Source of the DNA: CAYYFX01 sp046330135
GTDB lineage: Bacteria; ARS69
NCBI GenBank assembly: GCA_046330135.1
Contig: JAXLTI010000005.1
Coordinates: forward strand, 186,001-250,000
Direction of reading: 5' to 3'
DNA length: 64,000 nt
The notes under the pieces are model-generated. The model was not told the origin of the DNA, did no database searches, and saw only the letters and a list, made by a program, of their open reading frames with translations. The translations under genes were made by a program, and so were the position numbers. Shown here piece after piece: positions 42,251 to 52,715 of the stretch (positions are counted from its first letter, which is position 1; each line of letters begins with the position of its first letter).

Positions 42251-42280
42251 TTGACAGAGCGAGCCGGCGCCTCGTAGCAT
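42251..42280 (+). promoter_or_regulatory. Promoter of the str operon (rpsL)
   Basis: TTGACA (42251-42256) and TAGCAT (42275-42280) are 18 nt apart, 73 nt before the rpsL start. The perfect -35 stands out in GC-rich DNA. Confidence 0.72.
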
Positions 42281-42352
42281 ACTCGGCCTGTTTGTGCCGC
42301 TCCGTCGCTTCACATCGGCGCCGGAGATCGGACGGTGCGGAAGGAAGGGAAC

Positions 42353-42727
<375 letters not shown>

Positions 42728-42797
42728 AGCGCGCCGACCGCCGCGGCGGCGCGGGACCCGCCCTCGGTGAGAACCGGGGGCTCGTCGTGGAGAAGAG

Positions 42798-43268
42798 ATG
42801 TCCAGACGTCGAGACGTGCCGCGCCGGGAGATCCAGGCGGATCCCCGTCACGGTTCCACGATGGCAGCGAAGTTCGTGAACTGCATCATGCACGACGGGA
42901 AGAGAAGCGTCGCGGAACGCATCTTCTATCGTGCCGTGGAGTCGATCGAGGAGAAGACCGGCCAATCGGGGCTGACCGTGTTCAAGCAGGCGGTCGCGAA
43001 CGTGAAGCCGGTCGTCGAGGTGAAGTCCCGTCGCGTCGGAGGCGCCACCTACCAGGTTCCCGTGGAGGTGCGGCCGGAGCGGCGGCAGGCGTTGGCTTTC
43101 CGCTGGCTGATCTCGTTCGCGCGGGCGCGCAACGAGAAGTCGTTCGCGGAGAAGCTCGCCGGCGAGTTGATCGCCGCGTCGAAGAACGAGGGAGCGTCGA
43201 TCCGCAGGAAGGACGAGACGCACCGCATGGCCGAAGCGAACAAGGCCTTCTCGCACTACCGCTGGTAG
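42798..43268 (+). CDS. rpsG: 30S ribosomal protein S7
   Basis: S7 nucleates assembly of the 30S head. 156 residues; 'SRRRDVPRREIQADPRHGS', 'FVNCIMHDGKRSVAERIFY' and 'ALAFRWLISFARARNEKS' match the family. GGAGAAGAG precedes the ATG. The 70-nt rpsL-rpsG gap is where S7 represses translation in E. coli; no clear homologous structure was recognised. Confidence 0.97.
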   Translation: MSRRRDVPRREIQADPRHGSTMAAKFVNCIMHDGKRSVAERIFYRAVESIEEKTGQSGLTVFKQAVANVKPVVEVKSRRVGGATYQVPVEVRPERRQALAFRWLISFARARNEKSFAEKLAGELIAASKNEGASIRRKDETHRMAEANKAFSHYRW

Positions 43269-43305
43269 TCTCCTCCCTGGGGTGAGGCGCCCAGCGCCCG
43301 CCCCT

Positions 43306-43396
43306 TCCGGAGATCCCCGGCGAGGAAGGTCTCGCAGCTTTCGCTCGCGGAGCGTCGAGATCTCGCAGAGCACCCCTCGACCGTCGGGGATCCGGA
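43306..43396 (+). repeat. Long-range inverted repeat in the rpsG-fusA gap
   Basis: TCCGGA-GA-TCCCCG (43306-43319) is inverse to CGGGGATCCGGA (43385-43396) except for a 2-nt bulge, enclosing 65 nt. It sits in the 228-nt spacer, the longest inside the translation cluster. Confidence 0.45.
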
Positions 43397-43496
43397 ACAC
43401 CCGCTCGTCGGGCTCCGGTGGCTCTCCGCGCACCGTCGTAACCGGTGAGGCTCGTTCTCGCCGGAAGCTCATTCACGCCGCAAGGCTGAGGACGTG

Positions 43497-45596
43497 ATGG
43501 CCCGTAGCCACACTTTGGACAAGGTCCGGAACATCGGCATCATGGCGCACATCGATGCCGGGAAGACCACGACCACCGAGCGCATCCTGTATTACACGGG
43601 ACGCCTGCATCGGATGGGCGAGGTCCACGACGGCGCGGCCACCATGGACTGGATGGAGCAGGAGAAGGAGCGCGGCATCACCATCACCGCCGCGGCCATC
43701 AGCTGCCAGTGGAAGGACCACAAGATCAACATCATCGACACGCCGGGGCACGTGGACTTCACGATGGAAGTCGAGCGCAGCCTCCGCGTGCTGGACGGCG
43801 CGGTGGCCGTGTTCTGCGCGGTGGGCGGCGTGGAGCCCCAATCCGAGACGGTCTGGCGCCAGGCGGACAAGTACGGCGTGCCGCGCGTCGCCTTCGTGAA
43901 CAAGATGGACCGCGTCGGCGCGGACTACGCCGCCGTCGTGGACGCCATTCGCACGCGCCTCGGCGCGAAGCCCGTGCCCTTGTACCTCCCGATGGGCCAG
44001 GGCGAGCTGTTCACGGGGATCATCGATCTCCTCGCGATGAAGGCGTACGTGTACCACGAGGAATCGCAGGGCATGACCTTCGACGAGATCGCCATCCCCG
44101 AGACGCTCATGGACGGCGCCCGGGATGCGCGCACGCAGCTGATCGAATCGATCGCGGACCACAGCGACGACCTGCTCGAGCGGTACCTGAACGGGCACGA
44201 GATCACGGTCCCCGAGATCAAGGCCGTGATCCGCAAGGCCACGATCGATCTCTCGGTCGTCCCCGTGATCTGCGGGTCGGCGTTCAAGAACAAGGGCGTG
44301 CAGCGCCTGCTGGACTCGGTCGTGGATTACCTGCCCTCGCCGCTGGACGTTCCGCCCATCATGGGCCACGAGCTGGGCGCGAAGGGCGAGGGCACGGTGC
44401 GGCGGTACGCGTCGGACGACGAGCCGGTGTCGGCGCTCGCGTTCAAGATCATGACGGACCCGTACGTCGGGAAGCTCACGTTCTTCCGCGTCTACTCGGG
44501 CGTGGTGCAGTCGGGGGCCACCCTCCTGAACACGAATCTCGACAAGCGGGAGCGAATCGGTCGCCTGCTCGAGATGCACGCGAACAAGCGCGAGGAGGTC
44601 GCGGCCGTCCCGGCGGGTGAGATCGCCGCGGCGGTCGGTCTCAAGCACACGAAGACCGGCCACACCCTGTGCGACGAGGAACACCCGCTCCTGCTGGAGT
44701 CCATGGACTTCCCGGACCCGGTGATCTCCGTGGCCATCGAGCCGGCCTCGAAGGCGGACTCGGACAAGCTCGGGCTCTCCCTGACGAAGCTCGCCGAGGA
44801 GGATCCCACCTTCCGGATCCACACCGACGAGGACACCGGCCAGTCCATCATCTCGGGCATGGGCGAGCTCCACCTGGAGATCATCGTCGACCGCCTCCTC
44901 CGCGAGTTCAAGGTGGACGCCAAGGTCGGCCGTCCTCAGGTGGCCTACCGCGAGACGCTCCGCAAGGTCGCGAAGGTGAACCACCGGTTCGTCAAGCAGA
45001 CCGGCGGCAAGGGCCAGTACGCCCACGTCGTCGTCGACGTCGGGCCGGCCGAGGCGGGCAAGGGCCTGGAGTTCGTGAACGAGGTCAAGGGCGGCTCCAT
45101 CCCGAACGAGTACATCCCGGCGGTGGAAAAGGGCGTCCGCGACGCGATGACCGGGGGCGTCCTGGCCGGCTATCCCATCGTGGACGTGCGCGTGGTCCTC
45201 AAGGACGGCTCGTACCACGAGGTGGACTCGAGCGAGATGGCCTTCCGGATCTGCGGGTCCCAGGCCTTCCGGGAAGCCGCCCGGAAGTGCGACCCGGCGA
45301 TCCTGGAACCCCATATGGATGTGGAAGTTGTGGTCCCCACCGAGTACGTCGGCGAGGTGATCGGGGACCTGAACGCCCGGCGGGGGCACATCGCGGGGAC
45401 GGTGCTCCGGGCGGATGCCCAGATCGTGGCCGCCCAGGTGCCCCTCTCCAACATGTTCGGCTACGCCACCTCGCTGCGGTCGGCCACGCAGGGCCGGGCC
45501 ATCTATTCCATGCAGTTCGCCCGTTATCAGGAAGTCCCCAAGAAGATCGCCGAGGAGATCATCCAGAAGGTGACAGGGGGGGCGAGAGTCGCGTAA
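43497..45596 (+). CDS. fusA: Elongation factor G (699 aa)
   Basis: EF-G drives translocation. G1 'AHIDAGKTTTTERILYYTG', the switch 'EKERGITITAAA', G3 'DTPGHVDFT' and G4 'NKMDRVGAD' are intact; domain IV contains 'TGGKGQYAHVVVDVGP' and domain V 'GYPIVDVRVVLKDGSYHEVD'. The ATG at 43497 is placed 5 nt after GAGG; the GTG one codon earlier is too close to the site. The length is standard, so it is the elongation type rather than a paralogue. Confidence 0.97.
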   Translation: MARSHTLDKVRNIGIMAHIDAGKTTTTERILYYTGRLHRMGEVHDGAATMDWMEQEKERGITITAAAISCQWKDHKINIIDTPGHVDFTMEVERSLRVLDGAVAVFCAVGGVEPQSETVWRQADKYGVPRVAFVNKMDRVGADYAAVVDAIRTRLGAKPVPLYLPMGQGELFTGIIDLLAMKAYVYHEESQGMTFDEIAIPETLMDGARDARTQLIESIADHSDDLLERYLNGHEITVPEIKAVIRKATIDLSVVPVICGSAFKNKGVQRLLDSVVDYLPSPLDVPPIMGHELGAKGEGTVRRYASDDEPVSALAFKIMTDPYVGKLTFFRVYSGVVQSGATLLNTNLDKRERIGRLLEMHANKREEVAAVPAGEIAAAVGLKHTKTGHTLCDEEHPLLLESMDFPDPVISVAIEPASKADSDKLGLSLTKLAEEDPTFRIHTDEDTGQSIISGMGELHLEIIVDRLLREFKVDAKVGRPQVAYRETLRKVAKVNHRFVKQTGGKGQYAHVVVDVGPAEAGKGLEFVNEVKGGSIPNEYIPAVEKGVRDAMTGGVLAGYPIVDVRVVLKDGSYHEVDSSEMAFRICGSQAFREAARKCDPAILEPHMDVEVVVPTEYVGEVIGDLNARRGHIAGTVLRADAQIVAAQVPLSNMFGYATSLRSATQGRAIYSMQFARYQEVPKKIAEEIIQKVTGGARVA

Positions 45597-45648
45597 GATG
45601 TGCACCCTTTTGCGGCCGGCTGCTCGGCACGTCCGGAGGGCCGGCGAA

Positions 45649-45667
45649 GGGCGCGCGAGTCGCGCCC
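45649..45667 (+). other. Hairpin upstream of the second tuf gene
   Basis: GGGCGCG and CGCGCCC form a perfect 7-bp stem around CGAGT in the 117-nt fusA-tuf gap, 47 nt before the tuf start. Confidence 0.35.
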
Positions 45668-45713
45668 GCGTCGTCAACGCGAGCCACCCATCGCGGGTCG
45701 AGGAAAGGTAGAG

Positions 45714-46907
<1,194 letters not shown>

Positions 46908-46918
46908 CGAGGGGACTC

Positions 46919-47233
46919 ATGGCGGCTACCACTCCCAAGATCCGGATCCGGCTTCGCGCCTACGATCACGTGATCCTCGACCGTTCGGCGGCGGAGATCT
47001 GCCGCACGGCGGAGCGCACGGGCGCGCGGATCGCAGGGCCGGTGCCGCTGCCCACGAAGAAGACCATCTACACCGTGAACCGCTCGCCGCACGTGGACAA
47101 GAAGTCGCGCGAGCAGTTCGAGCGGCGCATCCACAAGCGCCTGATCGACATCCACAACTCCACCCCGCAGACGGTGGACGCGCTCCAGCGTCTGGACCTG
47201 CCGGCGGGCGTGGACATCGAAATCAAGGTCTGA
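46919..47233 (+). CDS. rpsJ: 30S ribosomal protein S10
   Basis: First gene of the S10 operon; also NusE in antitermination. 'KIRIRLRAYDHVILDRSAAEI' and 'IAGPVPLPTKKTIYTVNRSPH' are diagnostic. 104 residues. Only 11 nt separate it from tuf, so there is no room for an S10 leader of the E. coli kind. Confidence 0.97.
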   Translation: MAATTPKIRIRLRAYDHVILDRSAAEICRTAERTGARIAGPVPLPTKKTIYTVNRSPHVDKKSREQFERRIHKRLIDIHNSTPQTVDALQRLDLPAGVDIEIKV

Positions 47234-47237
47234 GGCC

Positions 47238-47897
47238 ATGATCCACGGAATCATCGGGCGCAAGAAGGGCATGACGCAGGTGTTCGCCGAGGACGGCAGC
47301 ATCGTCCCCGTGACGATCATCCAGGCGGACCCCCTGAAGGTCGCCCAGATCCGCACGCCCGAGCGGGACGGCTACGCCGCGGTGCAGGTGGCGTCCTTCG
47401 AGACCACGGAGAAGCGCATCGGCAAGCCGCAGGCTGGGCACCTCAAGAAGGCCGGGCTTCCGGCCCTGAGGCGCCTCACCGAGTTCCGCGTGGCCTCCGT
47501 GGAGGGGTTCTCGCCGGGCCAGGAGATCCGCTCCGAGCAGGTGTTCACGGTGGGAGAGCGCGTGGACGTGCGCGGCGTCTCCAAGGGGCGCGGCTTCGCG
47601 GGCGTGATCAAGCGGCACCACTTCTCGCGCGGTGACCATTCGCACGGCGGCATGAGCCGGCGGCGTCACGGATCCATCGGGCAGTGCGCGGATCCGTCGC
47701 GCGTGTTCCGCGGGAAGCGCATGGCCGGCCACATGGGCGTGGACGGAGTGACCATCCGGAACCTCGAGCTCGTGCGGATCGACACGGAGAACTGCTTCCT
47801 TCTCGTGAGGGGCGCCGTCCCGGGTGCGGTGAACGCCGAGATCGTCGTCACGAAGACCAAGAAGGGTAAGCGGGTTCCGAAGCATCGGGCCGCCTGA
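47238..47897 (+). CDS. rplC: 50S ribosomal protein L3
   Basis: An early assembly protein near the peptidyl transferase centre. 'IIGRKKGMTQVFAEDG' at the start, 'VSKGRGFAGVIKRHHF' and the central loop 'GGMSRRRHGSIGQCADPSRV' carrying 'GKRMAGHMG' are typical. 219 residues. The start lies 4 nt after rpsJ. Confidence 0.97.
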   Translation: MIHGIIGRKKGMTQVFAEDGSIVPVTIIQADPLKVAQIRTPERDGYAAVQVASFETTEKRIGKPQAGHLKKAGLPALRRLTEFRVASVEGFSPGQEIRSEQVFTVGERVDVRGVSKGRGFAGVIKRHHFSRGDHSHGGMSRRRHGSIGQCADPSRVFRGKRMAGHMGVDGVTIRNLELVRIDTENCFLLVRGAVPGAVNAEIVVTKTKKGKRVPKHRAA

Positions 47898-47911
47898 GGG
47901 AGCTGATCGAG

Positions 47912-48538
47912 ATGGCGAAGGCTGTGTCCTATAGCGCCGGCGGGGAGAAGACCGGCACCGTGGATCTGCCCGACGGCGTGTTCGGGATCGTGCCGAACTC
48001 CCACGCGGTGTGGGAGGCCGTGGTGAACTTCCAGGCGAACCAGCGCCTGGGCACGGTGAAGACGAAGACGCGGGCGGAGATCGCGCGCTCGAACTCCAAG
48101 CCGTGGCGCCAGAAGGGGACCGGGCGCGCGCGGGCGGGAACGTGGCGCAGCCCGATCTGGGTCGGCGGCGGCATCATCCACGGGCCGAAGCCGCGCGATC
48201 ACTCCTACCGGCTGCCGAAGAAGGCCCGCCGGCTGGCCCTGCGCTCGGCCCTCTCGGACCGTGCCGCGGCGGATCGCGTGCTCGTGATCGACTCGCTCGA
48301 GATCACGGAGATCAAGACGAAGCCCGTCCAGGAGCTGTTGAACCGGATGGAGCTCACGAAGGAGAAGGTCCTGATCCTCGTGAAGGAGCTCACGGACGAG
48401 ATCGCGCTCTCCACGCGCAACATTCCGAACGTGGTCGCGATGCCCGCCCGCGAGGTGAACACGTACACCGTCGTCGCGGCGGACCGGTTGATCATCACGA
48501 AGGACGCCTTGACGGAGATGCAGGAGGTGCTCGCGTGA
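47912..48538 (+). CDS. rplD: 50S ribosomal protein L4
   Basis: L4 lines the exit tunnel; in E. coli it also regulates the S10 operon. 'RAEIARSNSKPWRQKGTGRA' with 'RAGTWRSPIWVGGGIIHGP' is the conserved tunnel loop. 208 residues. The stop overlaps the rplW start (GTGA). Confidence 0.96.
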   Translation: MAKAVSYSAGGEKTGTVDLPDGVFGIVPNSHAVWEAVVNFQANQRLGTVKTKTRAEIARSNSKPWRQKGTGRARAGTWRSPIWVGGGIIHGPKPRDHSYRLPKKARRLALRSALSDRAAADRVLVIDSLEITEIKTKPVQELLNRMELTKEKVLILVKELTDEIALSTRNIPNVVAMPAREVNTYTVVAADRLIITKDALTEMQEVLA

Positions 48539-48825
48539 CGGATCCGCGGCTCGTCCTGAAGCGACCGCTCCTCACGGAGAAGGCCACCATCGCGCGCGAG
48601 ACGCGTCGCGAGTACGCCTTCGAGGTGGCGCGGGAAGCGAACAAGATGCAGATCAAGAGCGCCATCGAGGCGCGCTTCGGCGTGAAGGTGCAGAGCGTGC
48701 GCACCATCTCCGTTCCCGGCAAGCGTCGTCGGGCGGGGGCGAACGCCGGGCAGCGTCCCGATTGGAAGAAGGCTCTGGTCACCCTGCGGGAGGGGGAATC
48801 GATCGAGCTCTACGAGCAGATGTAG
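48535..48825 (+). CDS. rplW: 50S ribosomal protein L23
   Basis: L23 sits at the tunnel exit and docks trigger factor and SRP. 'LKRPLLTEKATIARE', 'YAFEVAREANKMQIKSAIEA' and 'VRTISVPGKRRRAG' match the family. GTG start at 48535 overlaps the rplD stop; 96 residues. A 174-nt gap without a supported gene follows before rplB. Confidence 0.96.
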   Translation: MTDPRLVLKRPLLTEKATIARETRREYAFEVAREANKMQIKSAIEARFGVKVQSVRTISVPGKRRRAGANAGQRPDWKKALVTLREGESIELYEQM

Positions 48826-48999
48826 CTCGCAGGGTCACAGAATGCCGCCGCGTCCGTGGCAGTGTCCGTGCCGCAGACGGGTATCGCCCCCGACCCGGGG
48901 GGAGTCGACCCCGAAACGGTTCCGGTTCTCTCGACGAGATCGGGAACCACGTAGGCCGAGGGATGCGGGCCGGCTGGAGCGGACACGAGGAAGAGAAGA

Positions 49000-49824
49000 A
49001 TGGCGATCAAGAAGAACAATCCGTACACGCCCTCGCGGCGTTACCTGACCACGCTCGACTTCGCCGAGATCACGTCGGTGGATCCCGAGAAGTCGCTGCT
49101 CGAGCCGCTCCGCAAGAAGGGCGGCCGGAACCACCACGGTCACGTGACGGCACGCCACCGCGGCGGCGGTCACAAGAAGATGTACCGGCGGATCGACTTC
49201 CGGCGGGAGAAGCACGGCATTCCGGCGAAGGTCGGGACCATCGAGTACGACCCGAACCGGAACGCGCGCATCGCGCTGCTCACGTACGCGGACGGAGAGA
49301 AGCGCTACATCATCGCTCCGATGGGCCTGAGCGTCGGGGACACGGTGATCTCGGGTCCCAGCGTCGATCTGCGCACGGGCAACGCGATGCCGCTGTCCAA
49401 GATCCAGCTCGGCACGGTCGTGCACGCCATCGAGATGCGTCCCGGTCAGGGCGCGAAGATCGCGCGCGGCGCCGGGACGTTCGCGCAGGTGATGGCGAAG
49501 GAGGGGACGCTGATCCTCCTCCGCCTGCCGAGCGGCGAGGTCCGCAAGGTCCCCGCGGCGTGCTACGCCACGATCGGGCAGGTCGGGAACGAGGAATCGT
49601 CGAACGTCGTGATCGGCAAGGCCGGACGCAACCGCTGGCTCGGCTGGCGCCCGTACGTGCGCGGCGTCGCCATGAACCCCATCGACCATCCGATGGGCGG
49701 CGGCGAGGGCAAGTCGTCGGGCGGCCGGCACCCGTGCTCGCCGTGGGGCATGCCCACGAAGGGCTACAAGACGCGGCGCGCGAAGAAGGCCTCCGACGCG
49801 CTGATCGTGAAGAGGAGGAAGTAG
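49000..49824 (+). CDS. rplB: 50S ribosomal protein L2
   Basis: L2 is essential for peptidyl transferase assembly. 'GRNHHGHVTARHRGGGHKK', 'PIDHPMGGGEGKSSGGRHP' (with the conserved His) and 'PWGMPTKGYKTR' are canonical. 274 residues. GAGGAAGAGAAG precedes the ATG. Confidence 0.97.
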   Translation: MAIKKNNPYTPSRRYLTTLDFAEITSVDPEKSLLEPLRKKGGRNHHGHVTARHRGGGHKKMYRRIDFRREKHGIPAKVGTIEYDPNRNARIALLTYADGEKRYIIAPMGLSVGDTVISGPSVDLRTGNAMPLSKIQLGTVVHAIEMRPGQGAKIARGAGTFAQVMAKEGTLILLRLPSGEVRKVPAACYATIGQVGNEESSNVVIGKAGRNRWLGWRPYVRGVAMNPIDHPMGGGEGKSSGGRHPCSPWGMPTKGYKTRRAKKASDALIVKRRK

Positions 49825-49825
49825 G

Positions 49826-50170
49826 ATGTCCCGTTCGCTGAAGAAGGGTCCCTACGTCGTCGAGAGCCTCCTCAAGCGCATCGAGACGATGAACCGCTCG
49901 GGCGACAAGCGAGTGCTGAAGACCTGGGCCCGTCGGTCCACCGTCACGCCGGAGTTCGTGGGGCACACGCTCGCCGTCCACAACGGCAACAAGTTCATCC
50001 CGATCTACGTGACCGAGAACATGGTCGGGCACAAGCTGGGCGAGTTCGCGCCGACCCGCACGTTCCGGGGTCACTCGGGTCGCGGCGAGAAGGCTGCGGC
50101 GGCGGCCGCGGCGGCGAAGGCCGGCGGGCCTCCTCCCGGCGCTCCCGGCGCCGCTCCCAAGAAAGCGTAG
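49826..50170 (+). CDS. rpsS: 30S ribosomal protein S19 with Ala/Pro tail
   Basis: S19 lies in the 30S head. 'SRSLKKGPYVVESLLKRIE', 'GHTLAVHNGNKFIPIYVTEN' and 'GEFAPTRTFRGH' are canonical. The product is 114 residues instead of about 92: after the core comes a tail of eight alanines, 'KAGGPPPGAPGAAPKKA'. The ATG is one base after the rplB stop. Confidence 0.96.
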   Translation: MSRSLKKGPYVVESLLKRIETMNRSGDKRVLKTWARRSTVTPEFVGHTLAVHNGNKFIPIYVTENMVGHKLGEFAPTRTFRGHSGRGEKAAAAAAAAKAGGPPPGAPGAAPKKA

Positions 50171-50182
50171 CGAGGGTCCGAG

Positions 50183-50653
50183 ATGGAAGCCACCGCCAAG
50201 GCCAGGTTCGTACGGATCAGTGCTCGCAAGATGCGTCTCGTCGTCGACCTGATCCGGGGTCGCAGCGTCGAGGAGGCCCTCGTGATCCTGCAGGGGACGC
50301 GGAAGAAGGCCTCGCCGATGGTCGAGAAGCTGCTGCGCTCCGCCGTCGCGAACGCGCTGTTCGTGGGCGACGAGAAGGAGCAGGCGGCCACGCCCAGGGC
50401 GAACATCGACGAGCTGTTCGTGAAGACGGCGTTCGTGGACGGGGGTCCCACCATGAAGCGGTTCCGCCCGCGGCCGATGGGCCGCGCGAACCGCATCCGG
50501 AAGCGGACCAGCCATTGCACGATCATCCTGGGTAGCAAGAGCGGCAAGGGCGCGAAGGGCGCCCGGGGCGCCAAACGCGTCCCGAGCGGCCAGAGCAGCC
50601 CGAGCAAGCCCCAGGCCGGCAAGAGCAAGCGACCGCGCGCAGCGGCCGCCTGA
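50183..50653 (+). CDS. rplV: 50S ribosomal protein L22 with basic tail
   Basis: L22 lines the exit tunnel. 'ISARKMRLVVDLIRGRSVEE', 'LFVKTAFVDGGPTMKRFRPR' and 'NRIRKRTSHCTIIL' match the family. The usual protein ends there (about 110 residues); this one continues about 40 residues with a Gly/Lys/Ser/Pro-rich basic tail to 156 residues. Confidence 0.96.
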   Translation: MEATAKARFVRISARKMRLVVDLIRGRSVEEALVILQGTRKKASPMVEKLLRSAVANALFVGDEKEQAATPRANIDELFVKTAFVDGGPTMKRFRPRPMGRANRIRKRTSHCTIILGSKSGKGAKGARGAKRVPSGQSSPSKPQAGKSKRPRAAAA

Positions 50654-50673
50654 GTCGAAGGTCAGGAGGAGTC

Positions 50674-51372
50674 ATGGGACAGAAGACCCATCCGATCGGG
50701 CTTCGGCTCGGGATCGTGAAGACGTGGGATTCGCGCTGGTTCGCGAGCCACGACTACGCGAACCTGCTCGAAGAGGACCTGATGATTCGGAAGTACCTGG
50801 ATCGCCGCCTCACGCAGGCCGGCGTGTCGAAGATCGTGATCGAGCGGAAGGCGAAGAAGCTCACGATCGTGATCCACACGGCGCGTCCGGGCATCGTGAT
50901 CGGACGGAAGGGCCAGCAGGTCGACCAGATCCGCGACGAGCTGCAGACCCTCACCAAGCGGGACGTCTACATCGAGATCCAGGAAGTGGACAAGCCCGAG
51001 GTGGATGCGCGCCTCGTGGGCGAGCACATCTCCCGGCAGCTCGCCCAGCGCGTGGGCTTCCGCCGCGCGATGAAGAAGGCGGTGTCCTCCGCGATGCGCC
51101 GCGGCGCGCTCGGCATCCGCGTGGAGTGCTCGGGTCGCCTGGGTGGCGCGGAAATGGCGCGGCGCGAGGGTTATCGTGAGGGAAGAGTGCCGCTGCACAC
51201 GCTGCGGGCGGACATCGACTTCTCGCGCGTCACGTGCCGCACCACGTACGGCGCCATCGGCGTGAAGGTCTGGATCTTCAAGGGCGAGGTCATCGGTAAG
51301 CCGGGCACGGAGAAGGACCATGCCATGTCGTCGTCCGGGCCCGCGAATCGCGCGGCCGCGGCCGCGGAGTAG
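50674..51372 (+). CDS. rpsC: 30S ribosomal protein S3
   Basis: S3 has an N-terminal KH domain at the mRNA entry channel. 'GQKTHPIGLRLGIVKTWDS', the KH motif 'VIGRKGQQVDQIRDEL' and 'GIRVECSGRLGGAEMARRE' are present. 232 residues, with a short Ala-rich end. CAGGAGGAG precedes the ATG. Confidence 0.97.
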   Translation: MGQKTHPIGLRLGIVKTWDSRWFASHDYANLLEEDLMIRKYLDRRLTQAGVSKIVIERKAKKLTIVIHTARPGIVIGRKGQQVDQIRDELQTLTKRDVYIEIQEVDKPEVDARLVGEHISRQLAQRVGFRRAMKKAVSSAMRRGALGIRVECSGRLGGAEMARREGYREGRVPLHTLRADIDFSRVTCRTTYGAIGVKVWIFKGEVIGKPGTEKDHAMSSSGPANRAAAAAE

Positions 51373-51387
51373 GGGAGCTAGCCCGCC

Positions 51388-51810
51388 ATGCTGATGCCGA
51401 AGCGGTCCAAGTTCCGCAAGCAGATGAAGGGGCGCATGCGCGGCGCCGCGTACCGCGGTTCGAACATCGACTTCGGCGAGTACGCGCTGCAGGCGCTGGA
51501 GCCCGGGCGGCTCACGAGCCGTCAGATCGAGGCGGCCCGCGTGGCGCTCACGCGTCGCGTGAAGCGTGGGGGGAAGATCTGGATCCGGATGTTCCCCGAC
51601 AAGCCGGTCACGAAGAAGCCGCAGGAGACGCGGATGGGGAAGGGGAAGGGCGCGCCCGAGTTCTGGGTCGCGGTCGTGAAGCCGGGCCGGATCCTCTTCG
51701 AGCTGGAAGGGGTCACCGCGGAGCTGGCGCGTGACGCGCTGGAGCTCGCCAGGAACAAGCTTCCCATTCGTACCCGCTTCGTCCGTCGGGGCGAGATCAC
51801 GGAGCTGTAG
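51388..51810 (+). CDS. rplP: 50S ribosomal protein L16
   Basis: L16 sits near the A site. 'LMPKRSKFRKQMKGRMRGAA' at the start, 'KPVTKKPQETRMGKGKGAPE' and 'FELEGVTAELARDALELA' are typical. 140 residues; the start is at or 6 nt after 51388. Confidence 0.97.
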   Translation: MLMPKRSKFRKQMKGRMRGAAYRGSNIDFGEYALQALEPGRLTSRQIEAARVALTRRVKRGGKIWIRMFPDKPVTKKPQETRMGKGKGAPEFWVAVVKPGRILFELEGVTAELARDALELARNKLPIRTRFVRRGEITEL

Positions 51811-51813
51811 CCG

Positions 51814-52026
51814 ATGAAGATCGAGCAATTGCGGGCCATGACGGTGGACGAGCTCCGGGCCAAGCTCGAGGAGCTCCAGGAAGACCAGTTCAACCTGAGG
51901 TTCCGGCTGCAGACGCAGCCGCTCGACGACCCGCTCCGGATCCGGAAGGTCCGCCGGGAGATCGCTCGGGTGAAGACGTTGATCCGCGAGAAGGAATCCG
52001 ATTCCCAGGCGGCCGACGCCGCGTAG
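51814..52026 (+). CDS. rpmC: 50S ribosomal protein L29
   Basis: A small helical-hairpin protein at the tunnel exit. 'LRAMTVDELRAKLEELQEDQ', 'NLRFRLQTQPLDDPLRIRKV' match the family. 70 residues, 3 nt after rplP. Confidence 0.95.
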   Translation: MKIEQLRAMTVDELRAKLEELQEDQFNLRFRLQTQPLDDPLRIRKVRREIARVKTLIREKESDSQAADAA

Positions 52027-52040
52027 GCGAAGGAGTGGAC

Positions 52041-52319
52041 ATGGAGCAGACCCTGGAGAATCCGAGAGGTCAACGGAAGACCCGGGTGGGAGAAGTGATC
52101 AGCACGGGCTCGGGCGTGCACAAGACGATCGTCGTCGCCGTGCGCACCCGCGTCCCGCACGCTCGGTACGGGAAGATCGTGAACCGCACGTCGAAGTTCA
52201 TGGCCCACGACGAGAAGAACGTCTGCTCGGTGGGCGACGTCGTGCGGATCGTCGAAACGCGGCCCCTGTCGAAGCGCAAGCGGTGGCGCTACGTCGAGAC
52301 CGTCCGTAAAGCGAAATAG
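52041..52319 (+). CDS. rpsQ: 30S ribosomal protein S17
   Basis: A primary 16S rRNA-binding OB-fold protein. 'RKTRVGEVISTGSGVHKTIV', 'KFMAHDEKNVCSVGDVV' and 'ETRPLSKRKRWR' are canonical. The ATG at 52041 is 5 nt after AGGAG; the GTG at 52035 overlaps that site. 92 residues. Confidence 0.96.
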   Translation: MEQTLENPRGQRKTRVGEVISTGSGVHKTIVVAVRTRVPHARYGKIVNRTSKFMAHDEKNVCSVGDVVRIVETRPLSKRKRWRYVETVRKAK

Positions 52320-52337
52320 GTTCGAGGGAGCGTCGTC

Positions 52338-52706
52338 ATGGTGATGCAGGAAACCATCGTGGAGATCGCCGACAACTCCGGCGCGAAGAGGGGTCTCGTG
52401 ATCCGCGTCCTCGGCGGAACGCGCCGGCGCTACGCGTCGGTGGGGGACATGGTCGTGCTCGCCGTGAAGGACGCCATCCCGGGAAGCGCCGTGAAGAAGG
52501 GCGACGTCGCGAAGGCCGTCATCGTGCGCACGAAGAAGGAGATCCGTCGTCCGGACGGGTCGTACATCCGCTTCGACGAGAACGCCGCGGTCCTCGTGAA
52601 CGACCAGAAGGAGCCGCGCGGCACGCGCATCTTCGGGCCCGTGGCCCGTGAGCTGCGCGAGCGGCAGTTCATGAAGATCATCTCGCTGGCGCCGGAAGTG
52701 GTCTAG
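52338..52706 (+). CDS. rplN: 50S ribosomal protein L14
   Basis: L14 forms intersubunit bridge B8. 'MQETIVEIADNSGAKRGLVI', 'VKKGDVAKAVIVRTKKEIRR' and 'GTRIFGPVARELRERQFMKI' are diagnostic. 122 residues. First gene of the spc segment, 18 nt after rpsQ. Confidence 0.97.
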   Translation: MVMQETIVEIADNSGAKRGLVIRVLGGTRRRYASVGDMVVLAVKDAIPGSAVKKGDVAKAVIVRTKKEIRRPDGSYIRFDENAAVLVNDQKEPRGTRIFGPVARELRERQFMKIISLAPEVV

Positions 52707-52715
52707 GAGAGGGTG

